Part shown: piece after piece, positions 19,041 through 29,279 of the stretch
How the letters are laid out: every line of letters starts with the position of its first letter
How positions within the stretch are numbered: the first letter of the stretch is position 1
Origin: Candidatus Poribacteria bacterium
GTDB taxonomy: Bacteria; Poribacteria; WGA-4E; WGA-3G
NCBI GenBank assembly: GCA_022825665.1
Contig: JAJDWI010000080.1
Location: 16,242-80,241, forward strand
DNA length: 64,000 bases
Direction of reading: 5' to 3'
The notes under the pieces: generated by a model
Told to the model about the DNA's origin: nothing
The model's database searches: none
The model's input: the letters and a program-made list of their open reading frames with translations, nothing else
Translations under genes and position numbers: made by a program

Positions 19041-19180
19041 TATAAAGCATTATATATGGTCTGTCTGATATTGTCAAATGTTGTAGTATATACCCCAGAA
19101 GCCTTCACTTATCAATATCGTACGATTTCAATATTAATCCTTCCTCCGGGGGTTACGAGATGTCCTAATATGAATAAAAT

Positions 19181-19506
19181 TGCTTCGAAAAAAACGCACT
19201 AAAAACGGGTGTTTTTTGCACATTGGTGCGTTTTTATATTTGGGGTTGGACCAGTCTGGGACTGGATTTATAGAGGTTTTTGAAAATTTTGAATTTTTCA
19301 TTTTTGGTGCGTTTTTTATTTTCTTGGTTATGGTCGGTTTTTGGTGGATGTTTGTTGGGTGAAGGGTGAGGTTTTTGTTGTGAATGTGGATTGTGTGTGA
19401 TTTTTGTTTTTCATAGTGGTCGAATTATAACAGGTGGTGGGAGGAGATGGAAGGTTTTGTGGGGATTGGAACAATATATATCCAATATGTTTCATGTCCG
19501 TTTCAG
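19181..19506. repeat. Strongly G/T-skewed element ending in a 37-bp conserved motif (family E), copy 1
   Basis: aacaatatatatccaatatgtttcatgtccgtttcag at 19470-19506; same motif inverted (1 mismatch) at 31127-31163. Confidence 0.65.
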
Positions 19507-19516
19507 ATTTTTGGGT

Positions 19517-19693
19517 TTTTGAACCAGGATTTTCAGGATAAGAGAAGAGTCTGAACCAGGATTTTCAGGATTGGAGTTTGGGGTATATATCCCATGTCAA
19601 AGGAAAATGATTACTTTTTGTAAAAGAACATTGGGTATCAAACTCATAATCTTGGTAATCCTGTAATCCTGCCAATCCTGGTTCGGACAATTA
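19517..19693. repeat. gaaccaggattttcaggat / atcctggttc palindromic repeat, copy 2 (diverged)
   Basis: Two tandem gaaccaggattttcaggat units followed by inverted aatcctgtaatcctgccaatcctggttc. Confidence 0.75.
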
Positions 19694-19984
19694 GGATTTT
19701 CAGGATTGGCGTTTGAGGTATTGTATTCCTTTTGATAGGGAGACGATATATTGTTGTGTTGTTGGTGAATGGCACAAACTGGAAAGTTTGTGCTACGATG
19801 AGGAATGTTGTGCAATTCATGTAATCCGTGATTCAGGTAGAAAATATTCATGAAGAGTAACGTCTTCTACAAGATTACTACGCGATAAATGAATGTATCT
19901 GGAATATACCCACTGTCCCATAAACTTTGATTTGTTATTCAAAACATAGACATGCTATAATCAATGTTAGATAGGAGGTTGTCT

Positions 19985-20638
19985 ATGCTAAAACGCAATG
20001 GTTTTTCAAAATTAGCATCCCTGATGTTAAAAGACTATGCAGATACTGAAAGTCTGAAAGCACAACTCACATCAGAATATACTGAAGAGGATCTGATATC
20101 CTATCTACAAAATGAAGACCCACTGGTTGGTCGTGTTGCTGCATCTGCCCTTGGAATAGTAGGCGATATGAATGTAGTTCCTGCTTTAGTTGCAAACCTT
20201 AAAAACGAGAATTTTCGCACTTCAATCATTACGGAAGCAGCATTGTGGAAAATATGGTGTCGTTCAGGAGATGAATCTGTGGATGAAATGCTCATATCAG
20301 GTAAGAGATATTTGGAAAATGAGAACCTTTTGGAAGCGGTAAAACAATTTACGGCAGTTATAGATGCATTACCGGATTTTGCTGAAGGATATAACCAACG
20401 CGCTATTGTCTATTATGTAATGGAAAAATGGAACAATGCACTTGAAGATTGTGTACAGACAGTAAAACTTAACCCGTATCATTTTGGTGCTTATGCAGGT
20501 ATGGGACATGTATATCTCAGATTAGGACAAATAGGTAAGGCAGTTAATGCTTACAGACATGCATTGCAAATCAATCCAAATCTTATCTCCATTGCCAATT
20601 CACTTCGGCAGTTACAGCATGTATTGCATGAGGAATAG
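19985..20638 (+). CDS. HEAT-like / TPR repeat protein
   Basis: DPLVGRVAASALGIVGDMNVVPALVANLKNE (HEAT-like); NPYHFGAYAGMGHVYLRLGQIGKAVNAYRHALQINPN (TPR). Start with RBS taggagg at ATG 19985; ORF track starts at 19964. Confidence 0.8.
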   Translation: MLKRNGFSKLASLMLKDYADTESLKAQLTSEYTEEDLISYLQNEDPLVGRVAASALGIVGDMNVVPALVANLKNENFRTSIITEAALWKIWCRSGDESVDEMLISGKRYLENENLLEAVKQFTAVIDALPDFAEGYNQRAIVYYVMEKWNNALEDCVQTVKLNPYHFGAYAGMGHVYLRLGQIGKAVNAYRHALQINPNLISIANSLRQLQHVLHEE

Positions 20639-20644
20639 GAACAG

Positions 20645-21433
20645 TTGATGGATATAAAATTGACACATATTTCTGACGCAACATTTTACAAAAAGACATT
20701 CGTTTGTTTTTGTATTGCGAGTTTTCTACTATTTTTAACCTATCAATTGTTTACTCTTGCTAAACTTGGTTCACCTGATGTTTGTTATGCTCTTGCCCAG
20801 ACTGTCGTTATTCTTTTAGTAGCACCATACATTGCAGCCTTAAGTGCAGAACTTGATCTGAAGTCAAAATTACATTCACATTTACTATTACTTACACCAA
20901 TCCATATCGGTAGAAGTTTGTTAGTACGACTTGTCAGAAGTCAAGTTGTGCTTTTGTGCTGGATTGTTGTATCAACAGCATTTGCTATTTTAATGTTCAA
21001 CATGCCAATCATAAAAGCATTAAAGATTTTGATCCTGTTAGGTATATATAGTATATCTGCTGGAGCGATTGGTATGTGTTTGACACAAGCATTTAAGGAT
21101 GAAATCTTTGGAACAGTTTGCACATATTCTATATTGTGTGTGTTTATAGGAAGTGCATTTTTATTAATGTCTGTTGAAAGATATATTGACAACATACGAC
21201 CAATAATTAAACCAGTACTTCATTTGAATCCACTCATTGCTGTGTGTAATATCTTTGATGGGTTGGATATTTTTAGAATACCAATATTCTATGCAATTAC
21301 ACCGATTACAGATTATAATTACTCGTATCCATCATGGTATATTAATGTATTCTGGCAACTGGTAATTGGTATATGCTGCTTTTTGTGGACATGGAGAATG
21401 AGTAGGTCATCTAACATTACTGTGAAATATTGA
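20645..21433 (+). CDS. Multi-pass membrane protein, possibly ABC-2/CcmB-like permease
   Basis: About six hydrophobic segments; AALSAELDLKSKLHSHLLLLTPIHIGRSLLVRLVRSQ; AGAIGMCLTQAFKDEIFGTV. Confidence 0.5.
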   Translation: MMDIKLTHISDATFYKKTFVCFCIASFLLFLTYQLFTLAKLGSPDVCYALAQTVVILLVAPYIAALSAELDLKSKLHSHLLLLTPIHIGRSLLVRLVRSQVVLLCWIVVSTAFAILMFNMPIIKALKILILLGIYSISAGAIGMCLTQAFKDEIFGTVCTYSILCVFIGSAFLLMSVERYIDNIRPIIKPVLHLNPLIAVCNIFDGLDIFRIPIFYAITPITDYNYSYPSWYINVFWQLVIGICCFLWTWRMSRSSNITVKY

Positions 21434-21449
21434 AGTTGTTGGTATTCAA

Positions 21450-22868
21450 ATGAGAGAATCCATGAATAAGTTAAAAGACCCAATTATAAGTGTTTCAGGG
21501 GTACGTGGACAGGTTGGTATATCGCTTGATGCGCGGACAATTACACGGTTTGCAATGGCATTTGGCACATTTGCCGATGGAAAAACCGTTGTGATTGGAC
21601 GAGATTCACGCACATCCAGCCCTATGATTCGTCATGCAGTTCTTGCTGGTCTTTTTGCTACTGGATGCCACGTTATAGATGTTGGGTTATGTCCAACCCC
21701 TACTGTATTGATGATAGCAAAGCACCTAAACGCAGCTGGAAGTATTACGATTACTGCGAGTCATAATCCCGTAGAATGGAATGGCATAGAATTTGCTTCA
21801 AAAGCAGGAAAGTTGCTGACACAAACAGAACGTGACAAATTGATGGGTATCTATGGGACCGAAGATTTTACCCTCGCTGCTTGGGATAAACAGGGAACGA
21901 TTGAAGAATACAAAGAACCAATCAACCACCATCTCCGTCAGATACTCAATTCTGGATGGTTTGATGCAAATATTGTTCGAGATGCTAAGTTAAAGGTAGC
22001 ACTTGATTGCGGTAATGGTGCTGGATGTGTTATTAGTCCTTCTCTGCTACGGGAACTTGGATGTGATGTCGTTGAAATAAATTGTGTGTTAGATGGCAAC
22101 TTCAATCGTCCTGCAGAACCCACTCCTGATGCATTAAGTCAACTGTGTGAAACAGTGCTTGAAACAGAAGCAGATATAGGATTCGCACATGATGGAGATG
22201 CTGACCGGGTTGTAGTCGTTACTGATTCAGGTGTGGCATTAAGTGGAGAATGGACTTTAGCATTTGTTGTAGATTTTATATTGAATAAGATAAAGGGAGA
22301 CATCGTTGCCACTGTAATTACAAGTCGTATGATAGACGATATTGCTGCAAAACACGGTGTGTCTCTGCATCGTACGAAAGTCGGTGTAGGATGGGTAGTT
22401 GAAAAGATGCACGAAGTGAACGCTGTTATCGGTGGTGAAGGCACAGGTGGTGTGATATATCCTTCTCTCAACTATACAACGGATGGTATTGCCTCAATAG
22501 CAGCAATTGTTCAGTCCCTTGCTGAATCCAAGTGTACAGTGACAGAACTTGTTGATGCAATGCCAAGATATGAGATGTGTCGCAAGAAAGTAGAGATTCC
22601 ATCCCAAGAGGTAGCAACGAAACTTGTTGATCTTGTATTGAGAGAGTATGAAGCAGAATGCACCACAGACATAGAATCAACACAACACCTTGATTTAACA
22701 GATGGTATCAAATGTGTCTGGGATGACCATTGGATCAACATTCGTAAATCAGGCACAGAACCAGTAATTCGAGTTTTTAGTGAAGCACCATCTGAAACAC
22801 AAGCAGAGGCACTTTGTAATCGGGAAATTGATCGTTTACAAACCTTAATGAAACAGATAAACCTTTAA
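21450..22868 (+). CDS. glmM: Phosphoglucosamine mutase / phosphohexomutase family
   Basis: ISVSGVRGQVG, ITITASHNPVEWNGIEF, FAHDGDADRVVVVT, GGEGTGGVIYP, RKSGTEPVIRVFSEA. Confidence 0.88.
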   Translation: MRESMNKLKDPIISVSGVRGQVGISLDARTITRFAMAFGTFADGKTVVIGRDSRTSSPMIRHAVLAGLFATGCHVIDVGLCPTPTVLMIAKHLNAAGSITITASHNPVEWNGIEFASKAGKLLTQTERDKLMGIYGTEDFTLAAWDKQGTIEEYKEPINHHLRQILNSGWFDANIVRDAKLKVALDCGNGAGCVISPSLLRELGCDVVEINCVLDGNFNRPAEPTPDALSQLCETVLETEADIGFAHDGDADRVVVVTDSGVALSGEWTLAFVVDFILNKIKGDIVATVITSRMIDDIAAKHGVSLHRTKVGVGWVVEKMHEVNAVIGGEGTGGVIYPSLNYTTDGIASIAAIVQSLAESKCTVTELVDAMPRYEMCRKKVEIPSQEVATKLVDLVLREYEAECTTDIESTQHLDLTDGIKCVWDDHWINIRKSGTEPVIRVFSEAPSETQAEALCNREIDRLQTLMKQINL

Positions 22869-22930
22869 CTGCGTTATTTGTCATAAATATATACGTTATT
22901 GTAAATTAAAATACAAACAAAAGCACTAAC

Positions 22931-24199
22931 TTGAGGGTTGGAGAAATTATGTCTTTGAAAATTGCCTGCATCGGTGGTGGAAGCGGATTATCCGCGCTCC
23001 TCAGCGGGATTAAGTATTTCTCTGATATGGAATCGGGTAACGAAAAGATTATTGATCTGGATAGTTTGTCAGCAATCGTTACCGTATCAGACGATGGAGG
23101 AAGTTCTGGTCGTCTGGTTGAGGAATTTGATGTCCTTCCACCTGGAGATATACGTAGGTTATTGTATACTTTATCCGATGCAGAAGAACTTGCAGGTCTA
23201 TTTGAATACCGGTTTTCCAGCAATGGTGATCTTGGTGGACATACAATTGGAAATCTATTATTAACTGCACTCTCAGAAATAAAAGGTAATTTTCCTAAAG
23301 CTATTCAAGCAGCATCACGACTACTCTCTGTGCGCGGACAGATCATTCCAGTTACCTTAGATTACACCATCCTTTGTGCAGAACTGGCTGACGGTGAAAT
23401 TGTTCGAGGTGAGTCGACAATCCCTATACGCGAAAATAGAGAACCTATTAAACGTGTGTTTTTTGAGCAGCGTGAAAACGGCAAAACACCACATGATATA
23501 GACGAAGTTTATGAATGCCAAGCACATCAATCAGCGATAGATGCGCTTGTCAACGCAGATGCAATTATTATCGGACCGGGAAGTCTGTACACAAGTATTA
23601 TGCCGAATCTTGTGATAAAAGGCATTGTTGAAACAATACAACGGTCTAATGCTGTAAAAATATATGTGTGCAATGTGATGACGCAACCCGGTGAAACCGA
23701 CGGTTATGCTGTGACAGATCATGTCAACGCTATACTTGACCATGCAAAGATTCCTATCAATTATGTCTTGGTCAATAACCAACCTGCCCCCAAGGAAATT
23801 ATGCAAGGGTATGTAAGAAATGAATTGGTTTCTCAACTTACCCGAATTCGGTCTCTATCTGAAGAAGGACTTTCAATGCTTTCAGAGGACAGTGAGCATT
23901 TAATGCAAGTGCTGAATCTTGCAAAAGATATATCTGACTTATCTACAGAAACAATACAGCTTGCAGATGCTTCAAAAGTACAAGTTTGCTACAACCGTGA
24001 GCAGGAACGTCTTGAAGAACAAGACATAACGATTGTTGAAGCAGACCTTATTAGGGACATGATTGTCACTGAAATCGGAACATGGATGGGTGGTGCACAG
24101 ATGAACGTTATTAGACATGATCCTGAAAAGTTGGCTACTAATCTTGTTGAGATATTCAGGAATCATCCGAAACTGAGTGAAGCAATTAAACAGAAATAG
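22931..24199 (+). CDS. yvcK: Gluconeogenesis factor YvcK/CofD family protein
   Basis: KIACIGGGSGLSALLSGIK, AIVTVSDDGGSSGRLVEEFDVLPPGDIRR, IIIGPGSLYTSIMPNL, VMTQPGETDGYAVTDHV. Confidence 0.93.
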   Translation: MRVGEIMSLKIACIGGGSGLSALLSGIKYFSDMESGNEKIIDLDSLSAIVTVSDDGGSSGRLVEEFDVLPPGDIRRLLYTLSDAEELAGLFEYRFSSNGDLGGHTIGNLLLTALSEIKGNFPKAIQAASRLLSVRGQIIPVTLDYTILCAELADGEIVRGESTIPIRENREPIKRVFFEQRENGKTPHDIDEVYECQAHQSAIDALVNADAIIIGPGSLYTSIMPNLVIKGIVETIQRSNAVKIYVCNVMTQPGETDGYAVTDHVNAILDHAKIPINYVLVNNQPAPKEIMQGYVRNELVSQLTRIRSLSEEGLSMLSEDSEHLMQVLNLAKDISDLSTETIQLADASKVQVCYNREQERLEEQDITIVEADLIRDMIVTEIGTWMGGAQMNVIRHDPEKLATNLVEIFRNHPKLSEAIKQK

Positions 24200-24224
24200 G
24201 GTAATTTTCATAGAAAACTACCCT
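24199..24224 (+). terminator. Putative terminator hairpin after yvcK
   Basis: GGGTAATTTTC ATA GAAAACTACCC stem-loop followed by TTT; weak U-tract. Confidence 0.45.
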
Positions 24225-24261
24225 TTGAGTTATTGAGACTAATAAGTTTTTCTATATCTAT

Positions 24262-24474
24262 TTATTTGAGTTCCAGATGAGAAACGTTGTTAGATTTAAT
24301 GTGAGAGGCAAATTGATCACAGATATACGATAGGTTGTCAATGAAATTTTCCCAATGAAATTCTTCTTCATGTGCCTGTACTGCAGCAAAATATACTGCT
24401 AATTCATAATAACCTAATTTTCGATCATCTGTTAGATGCGTTTTAGTAGTATGTGGTATATTAACTTTAGGCAT
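24262..24474 (-). CDS. Small hypothetical protein
   Basis: Short ORF in intergenic space; likely start MPKVNIPHTTKTHLTDDRK; no recognised family. Confidence 0.4.
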   Translation of the reverse strand: MPKVNIPHTTKTHLTDDRKLGYYELAVYFAAVQAHEEEFHWENFIDNLSYICDQFASHIKSNNVSHLELK

Positions 24475-24640
24475 CCTAAACCTCCAAAAAAAAATAAATT
24501 GTGTTATCCACATATAATTTAAACGTCTCTCTTGAATAAGGGTTTCAACTTTTTATATTTATTTTAAAAATTATATATTAAAGTTTTTTTAATTTTACAG
24601 TTCAGATTGGCGTTATAATTCAATATTTGTAGGAGAATTC

Positions 24641-26377
24641 ATGAATCATCCAAGAACTAAATCAGACCATAATAAAATCAACACTAAAGAGGAAGACAAT
24701 AATCCTCCTGATACAAATTTTATCAAGCAAGCAATTGAAGAAGATATAGCATCAAATAGATTTGATAGTAGGGTACATACCAGATTTCCTCCAGAACCGA
24801 GTGGATACCTGCATATCGGACACGCCAAAGCGATCTGTATCAGTTTTGGTATCGCTGAGAACTTTGGCGGTCTATACAATCTAAGATTCGATGACAGCAA
24901 TCCTATTACCGAAGAGCATGAGTTTGTAGAGGCGATCAAACGTGATGTCCATTGGCTTGGTTTTGATTGGGAAGACCGCGAATTTTATGCCTCCGACTAT
25001 TTTGAAACACTTTATGAATATGCTATCAAACTGATAAAAAAAGAAAAAGCTTATGTCTGTGATCTAACCCCAGAACAGATGCGTTCTTTCCGCGGTACAT
25101 TAATCGAACCCGGTAAAGACAGTCCTTTCCGTGAACGTTCTGTTGAAGAAAACTTAACTTTATTTAAAGGGATGCGTGATGGTAAATTTCCTGATGGTTC
25201 TCGCACGCTACGTGCAAAGATAGATATGACAAGTCCGAATCTAAATATGCGTGATCCAGTGATGTACCGTGTCTTACGTTCTCCACACTATCGGCATGGT
25301 AATGATTGGTGCATTTATCCCACCTATGATTTTACACATGGACAATCTGATTCAATTGAAGGTATCACGCATTCCTTATGTGATGTTCAATTTGAAGATC
25401 ATCGTCCACTTTATGATTGGTTTTTAGAGGCGTTAGAGATATATGCTCCCAGACAGATTGAATTTGCTCGTTTGAATCTTACATATACTATTCTCGGTAA
25501 AAGGAAGTTAAAAATATTGGTTGAGAACGGACATGTGAATGGTTGGGATGATCCAAGACTTCCAACACTCGCGGGGATGCGTCGTCGTGGATATACTCCA
25601 GAATCAATCAGAGATTTCTGTAACCGTATAGGTGTCTCGAAATCAGATAATCTCATTGAGATAAGTCAGTTGGAATATTCCATACGTGACGACCTGAATC
25701 GACGTGCACCACGTGTCATGGCTGTCCTTAATCCTGTAAAAGTAGTTATTGATAACTATCCAGAAGGTCAAGTAGAAATGATGGATGCAGATAACAATCC
25801 GGAAGATGAAAACGCGGGTACAAGGGAAATCCCATTCTCACGTGAAATTTATATTGAACGTGATGATTTCATGGAGGATCCACCACGAAAATTTTACAGA
25901 TTAGCACCCGGACGCGAAGTAAGACTTAAGCACGCATATTATATAACATGTGAAAACGTCATTAAAGATGAAAACACCGGAGAAATCCTTGAGATTCACT
26001 GCACCTACGATCCTGAAACAAAAGGTGGTTGGGCTGAAGATGGACGTAGAGTTCAGGGGACTTTGCATTGGGTATCTGTAGAACATGCAGTAGATGCTGA
26101 AGTGCGATTATACGATACGCTTTTTACTGAACGTGAACCAGAAAGTTCAGCAGATGGCACAGACTGGGTAAAATATATCAATCCTGATTCCTTAGAGGTG
26201 TTAAATGACTGCAAAGTTGAACCAAGTCTCTTGAGCGGTGCTCCTGGGAACCGTTATCAATTCTTACGGATTGGATATTTTTGCATTGATCCAGACACAT
26301 CAACAGAAAAATTGGTATTCAATAGAACAGTTGCACTACGGGATAGTTGGGCAAAAATTCAGAAAGGACAAAAATGA
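24641..26377 (+). CDS. glnS: Glutaminyl-tRNA synthetase
   Basis: [83 protein letters not shown]. Confidence 0.96.
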   Translation: MNHPRTKSDHNKINTKEEDNNPPDTNFIKQAIEEDIASNRFDSRVHTRFPPEPSGYLHIGHAKAICISFGIAENFGGLYNLRFDDSNPITEEHEFVEAIKRDVHWLGFDWEDREFYASDYFETLYEYAIKLIKKEKAYVCDLTPEQMRSFRGTLIEPGKDSPFRERSVEENLTLFKGMRDGKFPDGSRTLRAKIDMTSPNLNMRDPVMYRVLRSPHYRHGNDWCIYPTYDFTHGQSDSIEGITHSLCDVQFEDHRPLYDWFLEALEIYAPRQIEFARLNLTYTILGKRKLKILVENGHVNGWDDPRLPTLAGMRRRGYTPESIRDFCNRIGVSKSDNLIEISQLEYSIRDDLNRRAPRVMAVLNPVKVVIDNYPEGQVEMMDADNNPEDENAGTREIPFSREIYIERDDFMEDPPRKFYRLAPGREVRLKHAYYITCENVIKDENTGEILEIHCTYDPETKGGWAEDGRRVQGTLHWVSVEHAVDAEVRLYDTLFTEREPESSADGTDWVKYINPDSLEVLNDCKVEPSLLSGAPGNRYQFLRIGYFCIDPDTSTEKLVFNRTVALRDSWAKIQKGQK

Positions 26378-27870
26378 GCGATACCGTTGTACCAAATGAC
26401 AAAATAAGAGTGCGTATGGCACCTTCACCTACAGGTTTTTTGCATATAGGAGGTGCAAGGACGGCATTGTTCAACTGGTTGTTCGCAAAACATCACAATG
26501 GACAATTTATTCTGAGGATTGATGATACAGATGTTGCACGTTCCACCGACGAATCTATGCACGAGATATATACTGCGTTGAAGTGGTTAGGTCTTGAGTG
26601 GGACGAAGGTGGAGACAAAGGTGGACCTTATGCTCCCTATCTGCAATCAGAACGGAAAACCATTTATGAAAAATATGTCACGCAATTACTTGAAAGCGGT
26701 AATGCCTATTACTGTTATTGTTCGACCGAAGAGTTGGAAGCAATCCGAAAAGAGGCACGCAGCAACAAGTCAACACGATCCTACGATGGACGGTGCAGAC
26801 ACCTATCTTCAGAAGCTACAGAACAATATATGTCTGAAGGAAGAAAACCTACTGTCCGCATAAAAATGCCTGACAAACCTATTCGTGTAGATGACATAAT
26901 TCTCGGATCACGTAACATTGACCCCGCTACACTTGAGGATGAAGTAATTGTTCGTTCGAACGGTATGCCGAATTACAATCTTACCTCAATCATTGATGAT
27001 GCAGAAATGCAAATTACTCACGTAATCCGTGGAACTGAACATCTTAACAACACACCGAAACAGATCGCTATTGCTAACGTACTTGGATTAAATTTACCAC
27101 AGTTTGCGCATATTCCACTGGTGCTTGACGATTCCGGAAGAAAATTAAGCAAACGTCATCACGGTGATCTTGTCGCAGTTAACCGATACCGCGAGCAAGG
27201 ATACCTACCCGAAGCGATGCTTAACTTCGTAGCAAGACTCGGTTGGTCTTATGACGATAAACAGGAAATCTTTTCTGTTGCTGAACTTATTGAGAAATTT
27301 GATCTTGATCGTGTTGGTAAGAGTGGTAGTGTGTTCGACATTAAGAAGTTAGAATGGCTCAACGCACATTATATCAACGAACTTGATGTGTCAGCACGCA
27401 CTGATGCCGTGATGTCTTTCTGGGAACAGGAAGGTTTGGTGGATTCCAGTACAAAGCGCGACTGGCTTGAGAAGATTGTTGAAGCAGTTGGTGAACGTCT
27501 TACAACGTTTCAGGACATCATCCCTCAAACACGTTATTTCTTTACCGATGATTTTGAATATGAGTCGAAAGCAGTCAAGAAATGGTGGGGTGGCTCAGAC
27601 GAAAAGAAGGAAAAAACCTGTGAGATTCTTACCAATCTCGGACAGGTTTTGCAGGAAGTTGCTGAGTTTGACATTGAAACTGTTGAATCTGCTATATGGA
27701 AGTACACAGATGAAAACGACATCAAACGCGTAGCAGCAATGCAGGCTATGCGGATTGCTTTGACAGGAACATCGTTTGGACCGAGTCTATTTGACATTGT
27801 TGTGCTGCTTGGTAGAGATGAAGTTTTGAAGCGGATACAAAGGGCTATGGCATATTTATCCCACAAGTAA
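26374..27870 (+). CDS. gltX: Glutamyl-tRNA synthetase
   Basis: [41 protein letters not shown] overlap with glnS stop. Confidence 0.96.
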   Translation: MSDTVVPNDKIRVRMAPSPTGFLHIGGARTALFNWLFAKHHNGQFILRIDDTDVARSTDESMHEIYTALKWLGLEWDEGGDKGGPYAPYLQSERKTIYEKYVTQLLESGNAYYCYCSTEELEAIRKEARSNKSTRSYDGRCRHLSSEATEQYMSEGRKPTVRIKMPDKPIRVDDIILGSRNIDPATLEDEVIVRSNGMPNYNLTSIIDDAEMQITHVIRGTEHLNNTPKQIAIANVLGLNLPQFAHIPLVLDDSGRKLSKRHHGDLVAVNRYREQGYLPEAMLNFVARLGWSYDDKQEIFSVAELIEKFDLDRVGKSGSVFDIKKLEWLNAHYINELDVSARTDAVMSFWEQEGLVDSSTKRDWLEKIVEAVGERLTTFQDIIPQTRYFFTDDFEYESKAVKKWWGGSDEKKEKTCEILTNLGQVLQEVAEFDIETVESAIWKYTDENDIKRVAAMQAMRIALTGTSFGPSLFDIVVLLGRDEVLKRIQRAMAYLSHK

Positions 27871-28048
27871 CAATGGAGAAAAACGATTCATGCCAACACT
27901 CAATTACAAAAGAGCAGAAGTTATCATCCACCATAATGATGTCGTGTAAATACCCACTCACAACCTTACATTGAAAATACAAATAATCACCTGCTGCTAA
28001 TCTCATATTTATAATTTGTTCTTACCTGTTGGTATGAATAAAATCTTT

Positions 28049-28114
28049 GATATATATAGAAAGTATACATATAGTCATTGATATGTATAGAAAATGCGAA
28101 AAAGTATACATATA
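28049..28114 (+). promoter_or_regulatory. Direct repeat upstream of the Fic gene, possible operator
   Basis: gatatatatagaaagtatacatata (28049-28073) and gatatgtatagaaaatgcgaaaaagtatacatata (28080-28114), each carrying palindromic gtatac. Confidence 0.45.
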
Positions 28115-28134
28115 AATTATAGAGAGAGTGAAAC

Positions 28135-29229
28135 ATGACAAATAAGACTCAATTTAACCAAAATACTGCATGGAACGATTTGCCAGAACTTCCTCCTACA
28201 GGAGAAATCGAATCGCGAGAAATATTGATTGCTTGTATCCCCGCAATGGCGGAACTTTCAAAGGCGAATGCATTAGTAAGAACATTACCAAATGAAGAAG
28301 TTTTAGTCCACACATTACCACTTCAGGAGGCGCGTAGGAGTTCAGAAATCGAAAATATCGTCACTACAAATGATGAGTTATACCGAGCTATGACATCTGA
28401 TAATATTCAAACTTCCCCTCATACAAAAGAAGTGCTGCGATACAGAAAAGCCTTATGGACAGGTATGTATAGAATGCGCAACCGACCTATAATCAATACA
28501 CCTCTCCTTGAACAGATTTGCACACGTATTCGTGACATACAGACGGGTGTGCGTACACATGAGGTAAAGATACAAAATCCAATCACGAAACAGGTAATTT
28601 ATACACCTCCTACAGGATATAGGAATATAGTCAGGTTATTGACTAACCTTGAGCATTTCATTAACGAGAATAATGGGTTACAGCCACTCGTAAAGATGGC
28701 TATCATGCATTATCAATTTGAAGCTATACACCCGTTCACTGATGGCAACGGACGTACAGGACGAATACTCAACATTCTATATCTGATCCATCAGGAACTC
28801 CTTGATGTTCCAATTCTTTATCTCAGTCGCTATTTTATACAGAATCGTTCTGAGTACTATCGTTATCTACGAGAGGTTACAGAGGAAGGAAAATGGGAGC
28901 AGTGGATACTCTATGTGTTGGCAGCAGTGGAACAAACATCTCGAGAAACCGCACAAACAATAGAATCAATTAATACATTAATGGATAACGTAATCAAACA
29001 AGCACAAGGAAAAACTAAAACTATTGAGCGTGAGGGTTTTGTTGATCTGCTCTTCAAGTGGCCTTATTGTAAGATTAATATCGTTGAAAGAGAACTTGAG
29101 TGTAGTCGTATTACTGCAACAAAATATTTAAATGAAATAACAGAACTTGGGTTACTTGAACGGGAGAAAATTGGACGAGAATATTATTACATCAATAAGA
29201 ATCTCGTGGAATTGCTCTCAAATGTATAA
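28135..29229 (+). CDS. Fic family protein (adenylyltransferase-type) with C-terminal HTH
   Basis: Fic motif HPFTDGNGRTGRIL; N-terminal inhibitory-type motif SSEIEN; C-terminal winged-helix-like region. Confidence 0.93.
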   Translation: MTNKTQFNQNTAWNDLPELPPTGEIESREILIACIPAMAELSKANALVRTLPNEEVLVHTLPLQEARRSSEIENIVTTNDELYRAMTSDNIQTSPHTKEVLRYRKALWTGMYRMRNRPIINTPLLEQICTRIRDIQTGVRTHEVKIQNPITKQVIYTPPTGYRNIVRLLTNLEHFINENNGLQPLVKMAIMHYQFEAIHPFTDGNGRTGRILNILYLIHQELLDVPILYLSRYFIQNRSEYYRYLREVTEEGKWEQWILYVLAAVEQTSRETAQTIESINTLMDNVIKQAQGKTKTIEREGFVDLLFKWPYCKINIVERELECSRITATKYLNEITELGLLEREKIGREYYYINKNLVELLSNV

Positions 29230-29279
29230 ATGAAAACTACTCACCAAAGCAGAAAATAACATATTTTGAGGCAACGAAA

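Noticed and set aside
19180-19362. 60-aa ORF MLRKKRTKNGCFLHIGAFLY... as a gene
   Set aside because: Its Phe/Gly/Val-rich composition follows from the G/T-rich skew of the repeat element; no RBS or family support.
24641-27870. glnS-gltX overlap as something unusual
   Set aside because: Both synthetases look intact and the ATGA overlap is a normal operon feature.
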